NCBI GenBank assembly: GCA_014529385.2
Contig: CM043952.1
Span: forward strand, 151,431,057 to 151,495,056
Origin: Adiantum capillus-veneris
Lineage: Eukaryota > Streptophyta > Polypodiopsida > Polypodiales > Pteridaceae
Direction of reading: 5' to 3'
Length of the DNA stretch: 64,000 bases
Shown: positions 11,023-21,320 of the stretch, piece after piece
Position numbering within the stretch: the first letter of the stretch is position 1
How the letters are laid out: each line of letters starts with the position of its first letter
Made by a program: the position numbers and the translations under genes
Notes under the pieces: model-generated
Databases searched by the model: none
What the model was told of the DNA's origin: nothing
The model's input: only the letters and a program-made list of their open reading frames with translations

Positions 11023-11940
11023 TCAGTGGCTGGTGGTGGCGAGGTTCCCTGGAAGTTGCGTGGTCCGAACAATAGTAATTGGAGAAGATGCACTCTGTGT
11101 TTGACTGTGACTTGCAAAAGTTTTGATGCTGACGGTTGGGTTGCTTTTTTGGCATTGTTTGGGTTGCCATCGAAATTGCTTAAGTTTGGATTCGCTAGAA
11201 GAGGCATCGTGAAGGCGAGGTTGTTTTGGTTGCCATACCCATTTGGCTATGTTTGGATGTCGAAGACATTGGTCCATTGGGTTAGGCTGTGTACCAACAA
11301 CGGTGGGCAATTTGTGGTGGCTTAAATTCTGTGTAGGCTCACATGTATGGGAATGTTGTTTAGGTATCCACAATTGCCTAGGCTTGGTTTCCATGATTGA
11401 TTTTTTGACCCATATTTTCTTGACCGTGGTGGTGGAGTATCGCTGAGCGATTGCATGTGCCGATGGTAGAGGTTCCCATACATGGTCCGTTTGTATGAAT
11501 GGCGTGGTGAAAGATTGGCCCTCGTGTTCGAGGAATAAAGTGTTGTCCTGCCAGTTTGGTGTGGCTTGATAAGCGCGCATCCACGACACTCCTAGAATAA
11601 GTGCTTTGTTAAGATGTTGATCTTCAACCACATGAAATTGATGATAAACGGTTCCATCAATGGTGATTGGTAAATTTATGTGGCCCAGACTGTCCATAGT
11701 GCCTTTGTTTGCTACTTTGAACCCCATAGTGTTGGGCATTAGAGGTTCCTTCATGATTTTTTTGAAAGTGGAGTAGGTAACCACATTACCTCTGGCCCTT
11801 GTGTCCACTAAGGCTCTTTCGATGGAGCCGTCGGCAAGTTGTAAATGAATACGTAGATCCATTCCTCCTAACCATGTATCTTCCGTTTGTATGGATGCTA
11901 TCGGAGCATTCTCAATAGCAACGTTCTGTTGTGCTTTCCT
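11023..11940 (-). pseudogene. Second retropepsin-like ORF, downstream of integrase
   Basis: Frame with the layout of an aspartic protease of LTR elements. LQLADGSIERALVDTRARGN holds the catalytic region, where the usual D-T/S-G-A becomes D-T-R-A-R-G. It is followed by a beta-rich stretch and ALILGVSWMRAYQATPNW, the typical second half ending in I-L-G and a W. Upstream in frame is a Gln/Lys-rich helix, interrupted by a TAA. The C-terminal tail is basic and carries three spaced Trp-x-Pro-Lys-Gln motifs (LWIPKQ, VWQPKQ, RWQPKQ). An ordinary protease ORF of this element exists at 15053-16364, so this is an extra domain after pol. It could be an inserted piece of another element or a lineage-specific addition; no LTRs bracket it. 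Confidence 0.6.
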
Positions 11941-12089
11941 CTGGAAGTTTGCTTATTCTTTGCGTTTCAATATCCTGAGTTTGGTTTCCTGCTGTGCTTG
12001 TTCCCGAATGTCCTGTGCTTGACGTATGCACTAAGCTGTTGCATGGAGTGTTGCGAGTTCGTTTGGTGTTAGTGGAAGAAGATATTTCT

Positions 12090-12990
12090 TTCATCTGCAA
12101 CCACTCGTCCAATTAGGAATCTCCTCTCTTGCTAATGTTGCAAGTTTGATGGCGCCACTTTGCGATATATCATGTATTACAAAAGGCCCCTTTTTGAGTT
12201 TTTTGGAGTGTTGTTTGAGGGTATACATGAGAATATAATCCCCTTTTTGGAACTCCTTCCAATCACGTGTTGATCATGGAAAACTTTCATTTGTTTTTTT
12301 TGAGCATATATCCTAGCTATCGCTCTAAGTCTGGTTTCATCTAATTGTTCTATGGTGTCTAGTCTCTCCGGTAGCTCATGGTCCGTCCATCCTAACTATG
12401 TTGCCACTCTTAGGGATTTGATTCGGACTTCCAATGGTAGGATCGCATTAATCCCGAATACCAGGTTAAAGGGATTTGTTCCAATGGAAGTTTTAAAAGC
12501 TACTCGGTAAGCCCATAAAGCTGTGTGTAGATTTTGATCCCAATCATTTCTTGAGTCAGTGACTATCGTGGTGAGCACGGTGCATAGGATTTTGTTGGTA
12601 CTCTCTGCCTGCCCATTAGCTTGCGGGTGATAGGGTGCCGATTTGTGATGGACCACCATGAATTCGTCCATGAGGCTTTCAATGATGTCATTCAAAAAGT
12701 GTGTTCCCCTATCACTCACTATTTCGATTGGTAGTCCATATCTTGTAAAGACGTTTTCGAAAAGGAACTGAGCTGTAGTTCTTGCATCATTTTTTGGGTT
12801 GCTTTTGCTTCCACCCATTTCGTCATGTAGTCTGTTGCTACGATGATGTATTGTACGTGTCCTGTATCCTGGAGGTATGATGGGACCAATGAAGTCAATG
12901 CCCCATTTGTCAAAAGCACGTACGCCCATCGTTGGCCTCAGTGGCATTTCATCTCTCCTTTGGGGTGGTTTTGTGCGTTGACATTCATCA
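12090..12990 (-). pseudogene. Integrase core and C-terminal domain of the 18-kb Ty3 element
   Basis: Integrase joins element DNA to the host chromosome. The core is seen in MPLRPTMGVRAFDKWGIDFI (first catalytic Asp in GIDF), VSDRGTHF (second Asp) and HPQANGQAESTNKI (Glu). It is followed by ALWAYRVAFKTSIG and VFGINAILPLEV. The C-terminal region GPFVIHDISQSGAIKL...IPNW ends at a TGA near 12095. Frame is lost between about 12860 and 12750 by an indel, where parallel frames carry DYMTKWVEAKAT, and again near 12390. All three acidic residues are still readable, but the gene cannot make one protein. Confidence 0.85.
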
Positions 12991-13580
12991 CATTATTTGA
13001 CATATGTCTCTGCATCCATAAACACGGTTGGCCATCATATGCCTGAGTGTAGCACGAGCCTTGCCGTTTTATCAGCAGACAAGTTCCCTAGCTATCCTAA
13101 GTGTGCTTGATCTAGGATAGCGTAATATTCACTTTCTGTAGCACACAACCGTAGTTGTTTGTCATTTCCTCGCCTATACAGTTGGTTGACAATGAGCAGA
13201 TAGTGTTTGGCCTCTTCTTCGACAGTCTCATTCTTGCTTTGCCCTATTCCGCTAAAAAGGTTTAGTTTTTTAAGTACTCAACTATGTGAGCACTCCATTT
13301 AGGTGCTTATACTACGCAAAACATGGTGGCATGTTCCACTGGGGGTTGCATTATACAACTATCGCAGGGTTTTACATATGTATGGACACTATACGTGTTC
13401 CATGTCTGGACAGTAGACGCCCAGCCTCTATAGCCGTTGGACTGTCTGTGTTTCACCAATGTGAAATCTTGTATTTTGTATATGAGCTTGTTTGAGGTAG
13501 TAGGTGGTATCTTCGGGCTGTACACATAGTCTCAGTATCCCATCCTTACCGTGTTTGTACAACCGTCCTAGTAAAAGATG
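12960..13580 (-). pseudogene. Two tandem linker + H2C2 zinc-binding modules before integrase
   Basis: Module 1 (about 13580-13330) has LYKHGKDGILRLC, then QAH...FH and, after a frameshift, CDSC. Module 2 (about 13320-12960) has PKWSAHIVEYL, LYRRGNDKQLRLC, QAHLG and CDECQ. Both follow the RNase H-to-integrase linker plus H2C2 pattern, which normally occurs once. In module 2 the second His is replaced (GNLSADKT where related proteins have GGHFSADKT). The same double arrangement is present at 56220-56960 in another element. Several stops and shifts are present. Confidence 0.65.
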
Positions 13581-13589
13581 GAGATTTCG

Positions 13590-13945
13590 TGTTTGATTGC
13601 TGATCTTCGGCTTTGATCGTCAACTGGTTGTAGCCTGAGAACCCATCGAAAAAACTATAGGCCTCTTTCCATGCTACCCTCTCAATAACATGATCGGTTA
13701 TTGGTAGTGGATAGTTATCCCTAATGGTGGCTGCATTTACCTATTTGAGGTTTACATAGACATGCAATTTGCCATTCTACCACAATCGAGGACACCCAAT
13801 CGGTGTGCTCAATCTCGTAAGATAAACTCAACGTCCTTCAATTTATCTATTTCCTCCTTAATTTTCTTGGCAAAAGTTTCATTGTACGTGTAAGGACATT
13901 GTCTGTGTGGTCTGGCATCACTCTTAAGGAGAATCATGTGCTGAC
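13590..13945 (-). pseudogene. Reverse transcriptase fragment, catalytic half deleted
   Basis: The fingers/palm start is recognisable: LLKSDARPHRQ, PYTYNETFAKKIKEEIDKLK, then DHVIERVAWKEAYSFFDGFS and GYNQLTIKAEDQ. Right after this the sequence jumps to the H2C2 linker, so the YxDD-containing half of RT and the whole RNase H are missing. The intact order is visible in the related element at 56-58.8 kb, which supports an internal deletion at about 13590-13605. Confidence 0.8.
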
Positions 13946-14093
13946 AGATCTAAGGATCTATCCCCTTTAGATATTTGTATGACCATGCACAGACATCTTT
14001 ATATCGTCTGAGCGTATTGACTAAAAGTTGCTCTTCCTCTTTAGTAAGGTCCGTGGCAATGTACGCCGGTTTAGGATCCTTACCCTAGTTCTG

Positions 14094-15050
14094 CTAAGTT
14101 GATTCTTTTGGCGTTTTCAGGCCCATCATATGAAATTCCTGGTTCTTTGGGATCTCGTTTGGGTTTTTACACCACGATCTTCCTATCCTGAATGGTATAC
14201 TTCTTATAGTGGGAAGGTGCATCAATTTATCATCATTTGATTCCTCATTAGTTTCCGTTTCTGTTGTCCAAACTTCCTTCAAAGCTCGCTTCAATTCATT
14301 GTATTTGACTTTGCGCTCCATTTTGGACAACTTAATCAATTTTTGGTATTTTTCTCTTTTTCTGGTTTTTGTGAGTTTTTTTTTTCGATTTGGTTTTGGT
14401 TGAGTCAGGTTTCATGTATTTCTTTGATATCCTGTCCTTGAGGCAGTCAGTCGCTTCTACTAATCTTAAGTATGGCATTTTGTCAGTTAATAAAGGTACT
14501 GAGTCCTCATTGTGCTTGTTTTAATTGTTTCTGCGTTTATCTTGATATCTGCGTTGTCTTCAAGGGTTTTGGTTTGAGAAATCATAGTAGATCACCCGTC
14601 GATCCTTCCGTTTGATGCTCTGACTTGAGCTACTAGACAGCTCGTCGTCCGCGTTATTTCTTAGCATTTTATCAGTTGAGTCTTGGAAATCTTCTTCATC
14701 CATTTGGTCAAGGTCTCTTACAGAGATTTCGTCCATTGTGCGTCAGCACTCGGCCACCCTGCCCTTGTCAGGGACTTCCCCTCTGTCTTCGGAGTTAGGC
14801 TGGCACCCATCATGTGGAGTGGATGATATCATACCCTTCCTCATCACAGAATTTGGTGAGGGTGGGGTTCGCCTCGTTTACACAAACATCAAGAGTAGCT
14901 AGTATTTGTTGCCATCTAAAAGGTTCGAACATCTCTTCTGGAAAAGGTGCTGGTATGTATGCCTCATCTTGTGCAGTCCTATCAAGAATGCAGTTTTCCT
15001 TTTTTAGACTTCCACATTCAGAAGCTTCTCCTGTCCACTTGTGAGCTTTG
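14094..15050 (-). pseudogene. Protease-RT linker region of the 18-kb Ty3 element
   Basis: About 950 bp between the protease and RT remnants. One open stretch (14094-14339) encodes a charged segment (KMERKVKYNELKRALKEVW, then RIGRSWCKNPNE). The rest is fragmented by stops. No known domain recognised; its position implies it was part of the pol polyprotein. Confidence 0.4.
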
Positions 15051-15052
15051 TT

Positions 15053-16364
15053 TTATAGCCAAGCCGGTATTCCTTCTTCCTGGTCAGTTGTGGAATGCAA
15101 GTCTTCTCCTGGGGTTCTTTCTACGTCTCTATAGCTATGATTTGTGACACTAATTTTCATAGTGACATCCTTGTTCCTGAGATAGATATAGTCGTAGCCC
15201 CAATCTTGCACCATTTTGAGCTGACGCATGAATGGTTTGCCCAGTATGATGTTGAAATTGCTGCTCTCATCAAAATTCATAATAGCGAATGTGTATTCAT
15301 ATGCAATTCCACAAGAGGTTACTACAATCTGCTCCAAGAAGCCTATGGGTCTTTCCAGATACCCATCTGCCAATTGAAGTTTCATTCGTCTTTCTGAGAG
15401 CAGGTTTTCCCATTTTTTCCACATGGATTTGGTAGCTATGGCTATTCCAGCCCCGCTATCCAAGGTTGCTATCGACTTAATCTCTTTGTACTCCACCGGT
15501 AGGGTAGTATTTCCTTCTTCACCTTCACAATAATACCCTACCTTGTTTACTGGTACTGGCTCATGTTTAGTTTGTTTTGAGGGTTGTGTCTTTAGTGTGT
15601 TTGGAGAAACCTCGGGTGAAGGAATTACCAGCCCTATTTTTTTCAAAATTTTCCCGACCTCGTCCCAAGGATGCGGTCTGATATGCAATAACTCTAATAG
15701 AGTCAGTGTACAATGGATAGGGGATGACATTAGCTCGTGAAGAGTTTTAGTATCCATCATCTTAGGATTGGCTTTTCATTGAGATAGGACTTTCCTTACC
15801 TCCGATCAAGTTTCAGGATTACCAATAAATGAAGGTAAAGTCTTCAATGACTGCGGTTTACTGTCTTCCAATATTGTTGTGTTTGCATTGCCATACAATG
15901 ATCTGATGTCATTTGGGTAGAGCTCATGCCCCAGGTGCATTTTTGGGATAGGAGCTGATACAAGTGTGGCACTTACATCTTTTCTATTCCTGATCTGTTC
16001 CCATAGCTCTTGAGGCCATTGTTCTTCTACCTCCGGAATTGGCAGTGGTATTTGAGAATGCGTTCCATCTGTTGTATTGGCTACCACCCTCATTTCCAAT
16101 GGTGTTTCGTCTACAGGATTTGGTAGGTTATTCTCTTCAATTCCCCGCCCCTCTTAACTCCTGAATCTTTTCTCGGATTAGTACCTCGGTTTTTGGAGCC
16201 GTAGGAACTGATGGTTCCATAAGCGCTTGAGCGGCTTGGATGAGCTCCTTGCACATCTTTAGCCCCTCTTTCTTATAGCATGTATGAGGGTACGTTAACC
16301 ACCTATCCTCTTGGGTTTGGTTAGGCTTTATCCTTGCCTCGTAAGCTTTCAGAATTGCATCCAA
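15053..16364 (-). pseudogene. Retropepsin (protease) region of the 18-kb Ty3 element
   Basis: Aspartic protease that would cleave the gag-pol polyprotein. The active-site loop is SIATLDSGAGIAIAT (D-S-G-A), followed by LQLADGYLERPIG and FNIILGKPFMRQLKMVQDWG, the usual I-L-G and Trp pattern. The N-terminal extension lies in two further open pieces (16099-15806 in the same frame, 16364-16137 in another), separated by stops and a frameshift. It follows gag and precedes the RT fragment, the normal order. Confidence 0.8.
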
Positions 16365-16380
16365 AGGTTCGACACCTTGT

Positions 16381-19155
16381 CTACCAAGACTGACCCTCCT
16401 GATGGAAGATCCGATGGTTTTTTATCTTGTTGTTTCCCTTAAGGTCTCTTTCCCTTTGAAGTTGTTCCTCTTTTTTTAGAAATTTGGTTTCCAAGGCCCT
16501 TTTTTCCTTTTCTCTTTTAGCTTTAATCTTGTTTCGTTTTGCCTTCCAGGATTTTCTAGGGGTTTGGACAGACAAGTTGTCGGTTTGGCTGGCTGAGACA
16601 TTACTTGTTGTCTCATGTGCTTGAGCTCTAGTGACCTCGTTTATCAGAATGTTCGGTTCTATTTATGATCCACTGGAGCTTGACACAATCCCCATTTTGT
16701 TCATGGTTGCTTTTTCTTTGTTTTCGGGGTTTTTTGGGCAGTGTGGAATGAGATGGTCGGTCGTGCATCCGTCACAGAATCCAAAAAGTTTCACCCGTTC
16801 TCCTTTGTTTGGACAAACTCTAGTCCAGTGATCACCGCCACTTTCATAGCATGGTCCTACAGGTGGTGGAGAAGCTTGTGGAGCTCCCATCGGTTGTTCT
16901 GTTCTAGGAGGGTAGCCCCTAGGTTTGTAGCCCTGATTTGCCATGAACATGAGCATATTCTCATCGACCAAATAATGGTTTTTAGTTGGCTGTGCTATGT
17001 ATGAGGGCTCGGGCATTTCTTTCGAAATTATCCATGGATTATGTCCCTCTAGAGCATATGCATTCCCATCAAATCCCCTCTCATAAGTATTGTCTGAATC
17101 TTCTCGATATGAGACTACTTGGACCATACTCTGATCAAAAGGTGGCTCTATGGGTTGAGAAATCCTTACCATAGCCCTATTTTCCTGGGGTAAGGGAGGT
17201 TGATGTCCCAACACAGGTTGAGCTTTTTCCTTCCCCAAGATTGTGTTATTTGGCTCCACTTGGTACCTTGGAGGGGGCGAAAGTTGTTGCCCCCCATGTG
17301 GTCCGTATTGTCTCTCTCTAACATAGTTCCGATTATAAAAACATCCGTGAGTTTCATGGTTTGTCCATTTTTGTTCTGTAGCACACCATTTCAATATTCG
17401 GCGTGCATTTACTCTTGGCCTTTGTTGAAGGTTGCACCACTGGGTTAAATGATCTCCTCCACAAGTATCGCATTTTTGTGTGGGCGGTTGTCATGTGTTC
17501 GGGTTCGTCCTGTTTCCTTGGTTTATCCTCCTGATCACTTCCTCGATCATTCGATCAACGTCCGACACAATTGGGTTTTGACCTCCCAATTTTGTCATGG
17601 ACTCACTAGTGGTTGAAGAGGGTCTATTCGTCCCCTGATCTGTGTCTTCAGTCACCTCCCCATATGCCTTGCAGTTGTCTACAAGATACAATGCCTCTTT
17701 TGTGACTTGCTCAAAAGTTACACATGCCTTCAAGTGCAAGTCCTTTTTGAGCGTGTCATTTTGCAATCCTTCTATGAAAAGGACTGATAGTCTTTCATCC
17801 TGAGGTAGTTCTCGAGCGGGGCATCTTTCTATGTACTGCTTGAAACGAAGCAATGCTTCCTTCACTTTCTCTTTTTCCTTTTGCCTAAATGCATAGATCT
17901 GAGAGACAGTGTTATGCTTGATCCCTCTTTTTGAGAATTCCTCGGCGAATTCTCAAAGAAGTTGCTCAATACTTGGGAATTCCAAGGTGTTTAATGGTTG
18001 GAACCAAGTCAAGGCAGTACCTTCTAATGTCAACCCGAATCCTTCATATTGAGTGTGGAAATCAGTTACCTGTTCTGCTCTCAACACTTGTTTGAAGATT
18101 GAAACATGGGCATGCGGATCTTCGAATCCATTATACTTTTTGGGTACGCATTTTACCACCTGAGATGGTCGCATACGTCTGGCCTCTGTAAACATTCTAA
18201 CAACTCCTGGTCCACCTGGTGTGGCGTCACTAGGTTCATAATCTCCTCTTGGTACTAACAGTGGTATCCTATCCGCTATACGTTCATCAAGTCGATCTCG
18301 TGTAATAGTCGAAGGGATTCCAGTGGTGTAAGTAATGTCAGAAACAATACTGCCCCTATGTGTGTTCATGGAAGCCCTAGACGCCGTCGATCCTAAAGGT
18401 CCTGTTTTTAGAACTCGTTCATGTCCATAAGACTCCTCTACCTTGGTTCTCAAGGGGCTCACGGTTACAGTCTCAGGTCTAGTGTGCGTAGTCGTGGTTT
18501 TTACCTCTTTTGGATTTACATAATATTGGTGGAGTGGTCCTCCAAAATATGTATATCTCTCTAACTCCTTTAGATCCATTAGAGAGTACTTTCGACCATA
18601 CTTGTCCATTATGACCACCTGAATACTTCTGCCCTCTGTGTACGTGTAAACATACAAATTTTTTTGGTCTGTCAATTCTTTGATGCGGGGCTCGTCACAT
18701 CTATAATAGAGTGTTTGTTCTCCATTATTGAACTTATAAAGCCCCACATATGTGTTGTTTGTGTTAAGGCGCTCTGTCTCATTGGTGCGTATGAGTACCA
18801 CGTTCTCCATTTTGGGTGGTGCATCGGCCATTTCACTATCTATCTTGTCCTTGGTGCTAGTCATTCCCCATTTATCCACAATAAAAGGGTTATGAACCAC
18901 CAGGTACATTACTCCCTCTCATTCAAAATATCTATTCCCGTCATAATCAACATCTACAAGGTCTCTGAACTCGCTCGGCTTATTTTCCAACTTAACATAG
19001 TAGCGGTCCATTCCATCCTTATAGATTTTGGCCTTAAGCACATTTTCAAATTGAAACTTCAAATACAACAATTTTACATCAAATGCAGGCTGAGAAGGAC
19101 CTGCACACATCGAAGTTGTTCCCTTAGGGTTTGACTTATTAGAATCTTCAGTCAT
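16381..19155 (-). pseudogene. gag of the 18-kb Ty3 element, one frame with five stops
   Basis: Capsid/nucleocapsid precursor. One frame runs from ATG 19155 to 16381, broken only by stops at 18919 (TGA), 17953 (TGA), 17491 (TGA), 16663 (TAA) and 16381 (TAG). Capsid part: CVPKKYNGFEDPHAHVSIFK, GFGLTLEGTALTWFQPL, RFKQYIERCPARELPQDERL. Nucleocapsid part: knuckles of the form CX2CX3HX4C (CDTCGGDHLTQWC; CDGCTTDHLIPHC) and one with a lost Cys (CYESGGDHWTRVC), instead of the common CX2CX4HX4C. It ends in a basic Lys/Glu-rich helix. The three TGA codons could come from CGA by C-to-T change. Confidence 0.85.
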
Positions 19156-21299
19156 GAGGCTGTATGATCTCTCAGACGAAGTGTCTGAGAAACTCTCCTC
19201 TAAAATGGTTCCAAAGGCGACAATGGTCTCTGATTCACACTTTCTTCCGTCGAGTGATTACTCCCTTTATCAAAGATGCTGGGGTTCCTATTCTGGTACA
19301 AATCTTCCAAACCATAAATTCATGAAGAATTGGTAATAAAAAATCCAAACCGAGTTACCTCATTAAATAGTTTGAATCTCCTGTTTGATCTTGCTTGCTG
19401 GGTAGTATCTTCTAGTACCTGCAACCTGTCAAGAATTTGCTTGCTAGCTATGAGCTTACAGCCGTTCTTGTTAGTTCTTGCTTTTATTCGACAAAACTTA
19501 GCACACAATTCCCTACACAACCTCAACCATTTGGGTCCAATTTCAATTTTGAAAGAAGCACCAGATTGCTATGGACTAGCTCTTTGTATGGTAAGTTTCT
19601 GTCTCTGTTCTGACTTAGAGGTACATGGATCATGTTGAGAAGCCAATTGAACTTTTGTTGCCATCATCAAATTTAACATGATTAAGAGGTCTTATGGTAC
19701 CAAAATGTTTAGAATTGAACCTTTGGATTGGAGGCTAAGTTGATTTTGTCACTTTGCCTAAGCTTCTGCCAGTTCTGAGCTGTTGGGATGGTTTCTTGCA
19801 TTCAAATTCAACCCTCGAAGGACCACTAGACTCTCTGTGATGCCCTCTAGCTATGATACCAGTTTGGTATCAATTTATGTCAGGGGAACATGGATCACGA
19901 TCCATGTTCCTTTGTGTCAAAATACACTGAATTTTGTCCTACAGCTAGTCCTTGGCGTAGTGATGCTGGTTATATGGTTTTTGGATGCTTTAAAGCTTTT
20001 TAGGACAGACAAAAGTCAGTTTTAGGGTTTATTTGAGTGGTTTCCCCCTTGATCTGATTTTTGCCCCTTTTTGCCCTCTTTTTGAAATTTTCTGATAAGG
20101 GTCCTTTGGGAGAAAGTGTTTCAATTGTTATCACTTCCCTGCTTGCCTTTTATCATCATTAAATTCCAAAAAGGTACATGGATCACGATCCATGTTTGGC
20201 AAGATTTTGGACTGACACTTTGTGAGCTGATCACCCACAAGGTATGATGATGCTATTCCCCAAGTCTTTTTGGATTTGATCAATTTTTTCCAAGTGAGAA
20301 GCAAGATTTTGTGTCTGTTTTGCGGTTTTTTGCAAACAACTCCTTTTCTGGTATTTTGACCAACTTTTTTCACTTTTTGTCTATGGCTCCTTTTGGAAAA
20401 GTTGTTCACTTAGCAATCAGGAGTACATTGATCAAATCTTACTGTCAGATGTCTACCTGGAACATGGATCGCGATCCATGTTGGGAAGCATCTGTACATG
20501 AAATTTGGTTCTGTTGATTCCTGGCTTCTAGTTGATCCCAATTCTCATCCTTTTTTGAATTTGGACAAGTAAAAGTTCAGTTTTTCATTGTTTTTTTCTT
20601 TTTTCAAAATTTTGCTTTGCTTACCTCAATCTTTTGATTTTTTTGATCTTTTAGCACTCTATGTTCGACCAAACTCAAGGTTCTGATGCCTGAGAACCTG
20701 TTCTAAGCAAAGGAAATAGTTTCAGCACATTTTGCCTAAAAGGTACATGGATCACGATCCATGTTGGACAGGCAATTTGAAAGTTTTTAGCACAGTCTTT
20801 TTTAGCCAGTGTTTGTATCCCCTTCTTAAAAGTTTTGTTGGGTTTGGTCCAGTTTTGAAGCTCTCACCATCACTTCTTCAACTTTTCAAAGTTCTGGTCT
20901 TCAACACCAAAATAAGGTTTTTGACAGTTTTTGCCTTGATCCTTTTGGCCCCAAATGATGGTATAATTTGTTTCCTAGCCTACTCCTATAAACTGAAATG
21001 AATCTCCAAACATAATTGAACTTAACGATACGAAAATAACAACCAAGTGTGTGGTGGAACAGCCCTTTCCAAGCATGTGAAAAATCAAAGAACGAAATAC
21101 TATCTTGTACTTCACTCACAGCTTTCTTTGCTCTTAAGGAATAGCACTGGCTAGTCACAGACTCCAGTCTCTATCAAGCACTAAACCTACGTCTAGCTGC
21201 GTCACTGACTATGTGTAAGCGGAACGGGTATCAAAAGCTTGAAGGGAGATTTTGTTTTTTGTTTTGTACACTGAGTCACTCACCACCTAAGGATCAGTT
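19156..21299 (-). other. Long leader between PBS and gag
   Basis: About 2.1 kb without a credible frame. It contains the right palindrome array at regular ~285-bp spacing. Leaders of Tat/Athila-type elements are often long; function here is unknown. Confidence 0.6.
19623..20764. repeat. Right palindrome array (five copies, ~285-bp period)
   Basis: Copies at 19623 (shortened), 19887-19908, 20176-20195, 20461-20482 and 20745-20764. The one at 20461 has the perfect GATCGCGATC centre. Those at 19887, 20176 and 20745 have GATCACGATC, a single transition in a CpG. Distances between starts are 264, 289, 285 and 284 bp. Sequence after the 19623 and 8787 copies also aligns loosely (for example AAAATGTT followed by TTTGGAT), suggesting old ~280-bp tandem units. 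Confidence 0.9.
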
Positions 21300-21317
21300 T
21301 CCCCGGCAGCGGCACCA
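21300..21317 (-). other. Primer binding site, tRNA-Asp-like
   Basis: Minus strand reads TGGTGCCGCTGCCGGGGA, one base inside the 5' LTR end. It matches 16 of 18 bases of the complement of the 3' end of plant tRNA-Asp(GTC) as I recall it, a primer used by Tat/Athila-type elements. Confidence 0.75.
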
Positions 21318-21320
21318 ATG

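Noticed and set aside
16381-19155. Fungal-style RIP as the cause of the stops
   Set aside because: The host is clearly a plant. Methylation-linked C-to-T decay explains the same pattern.
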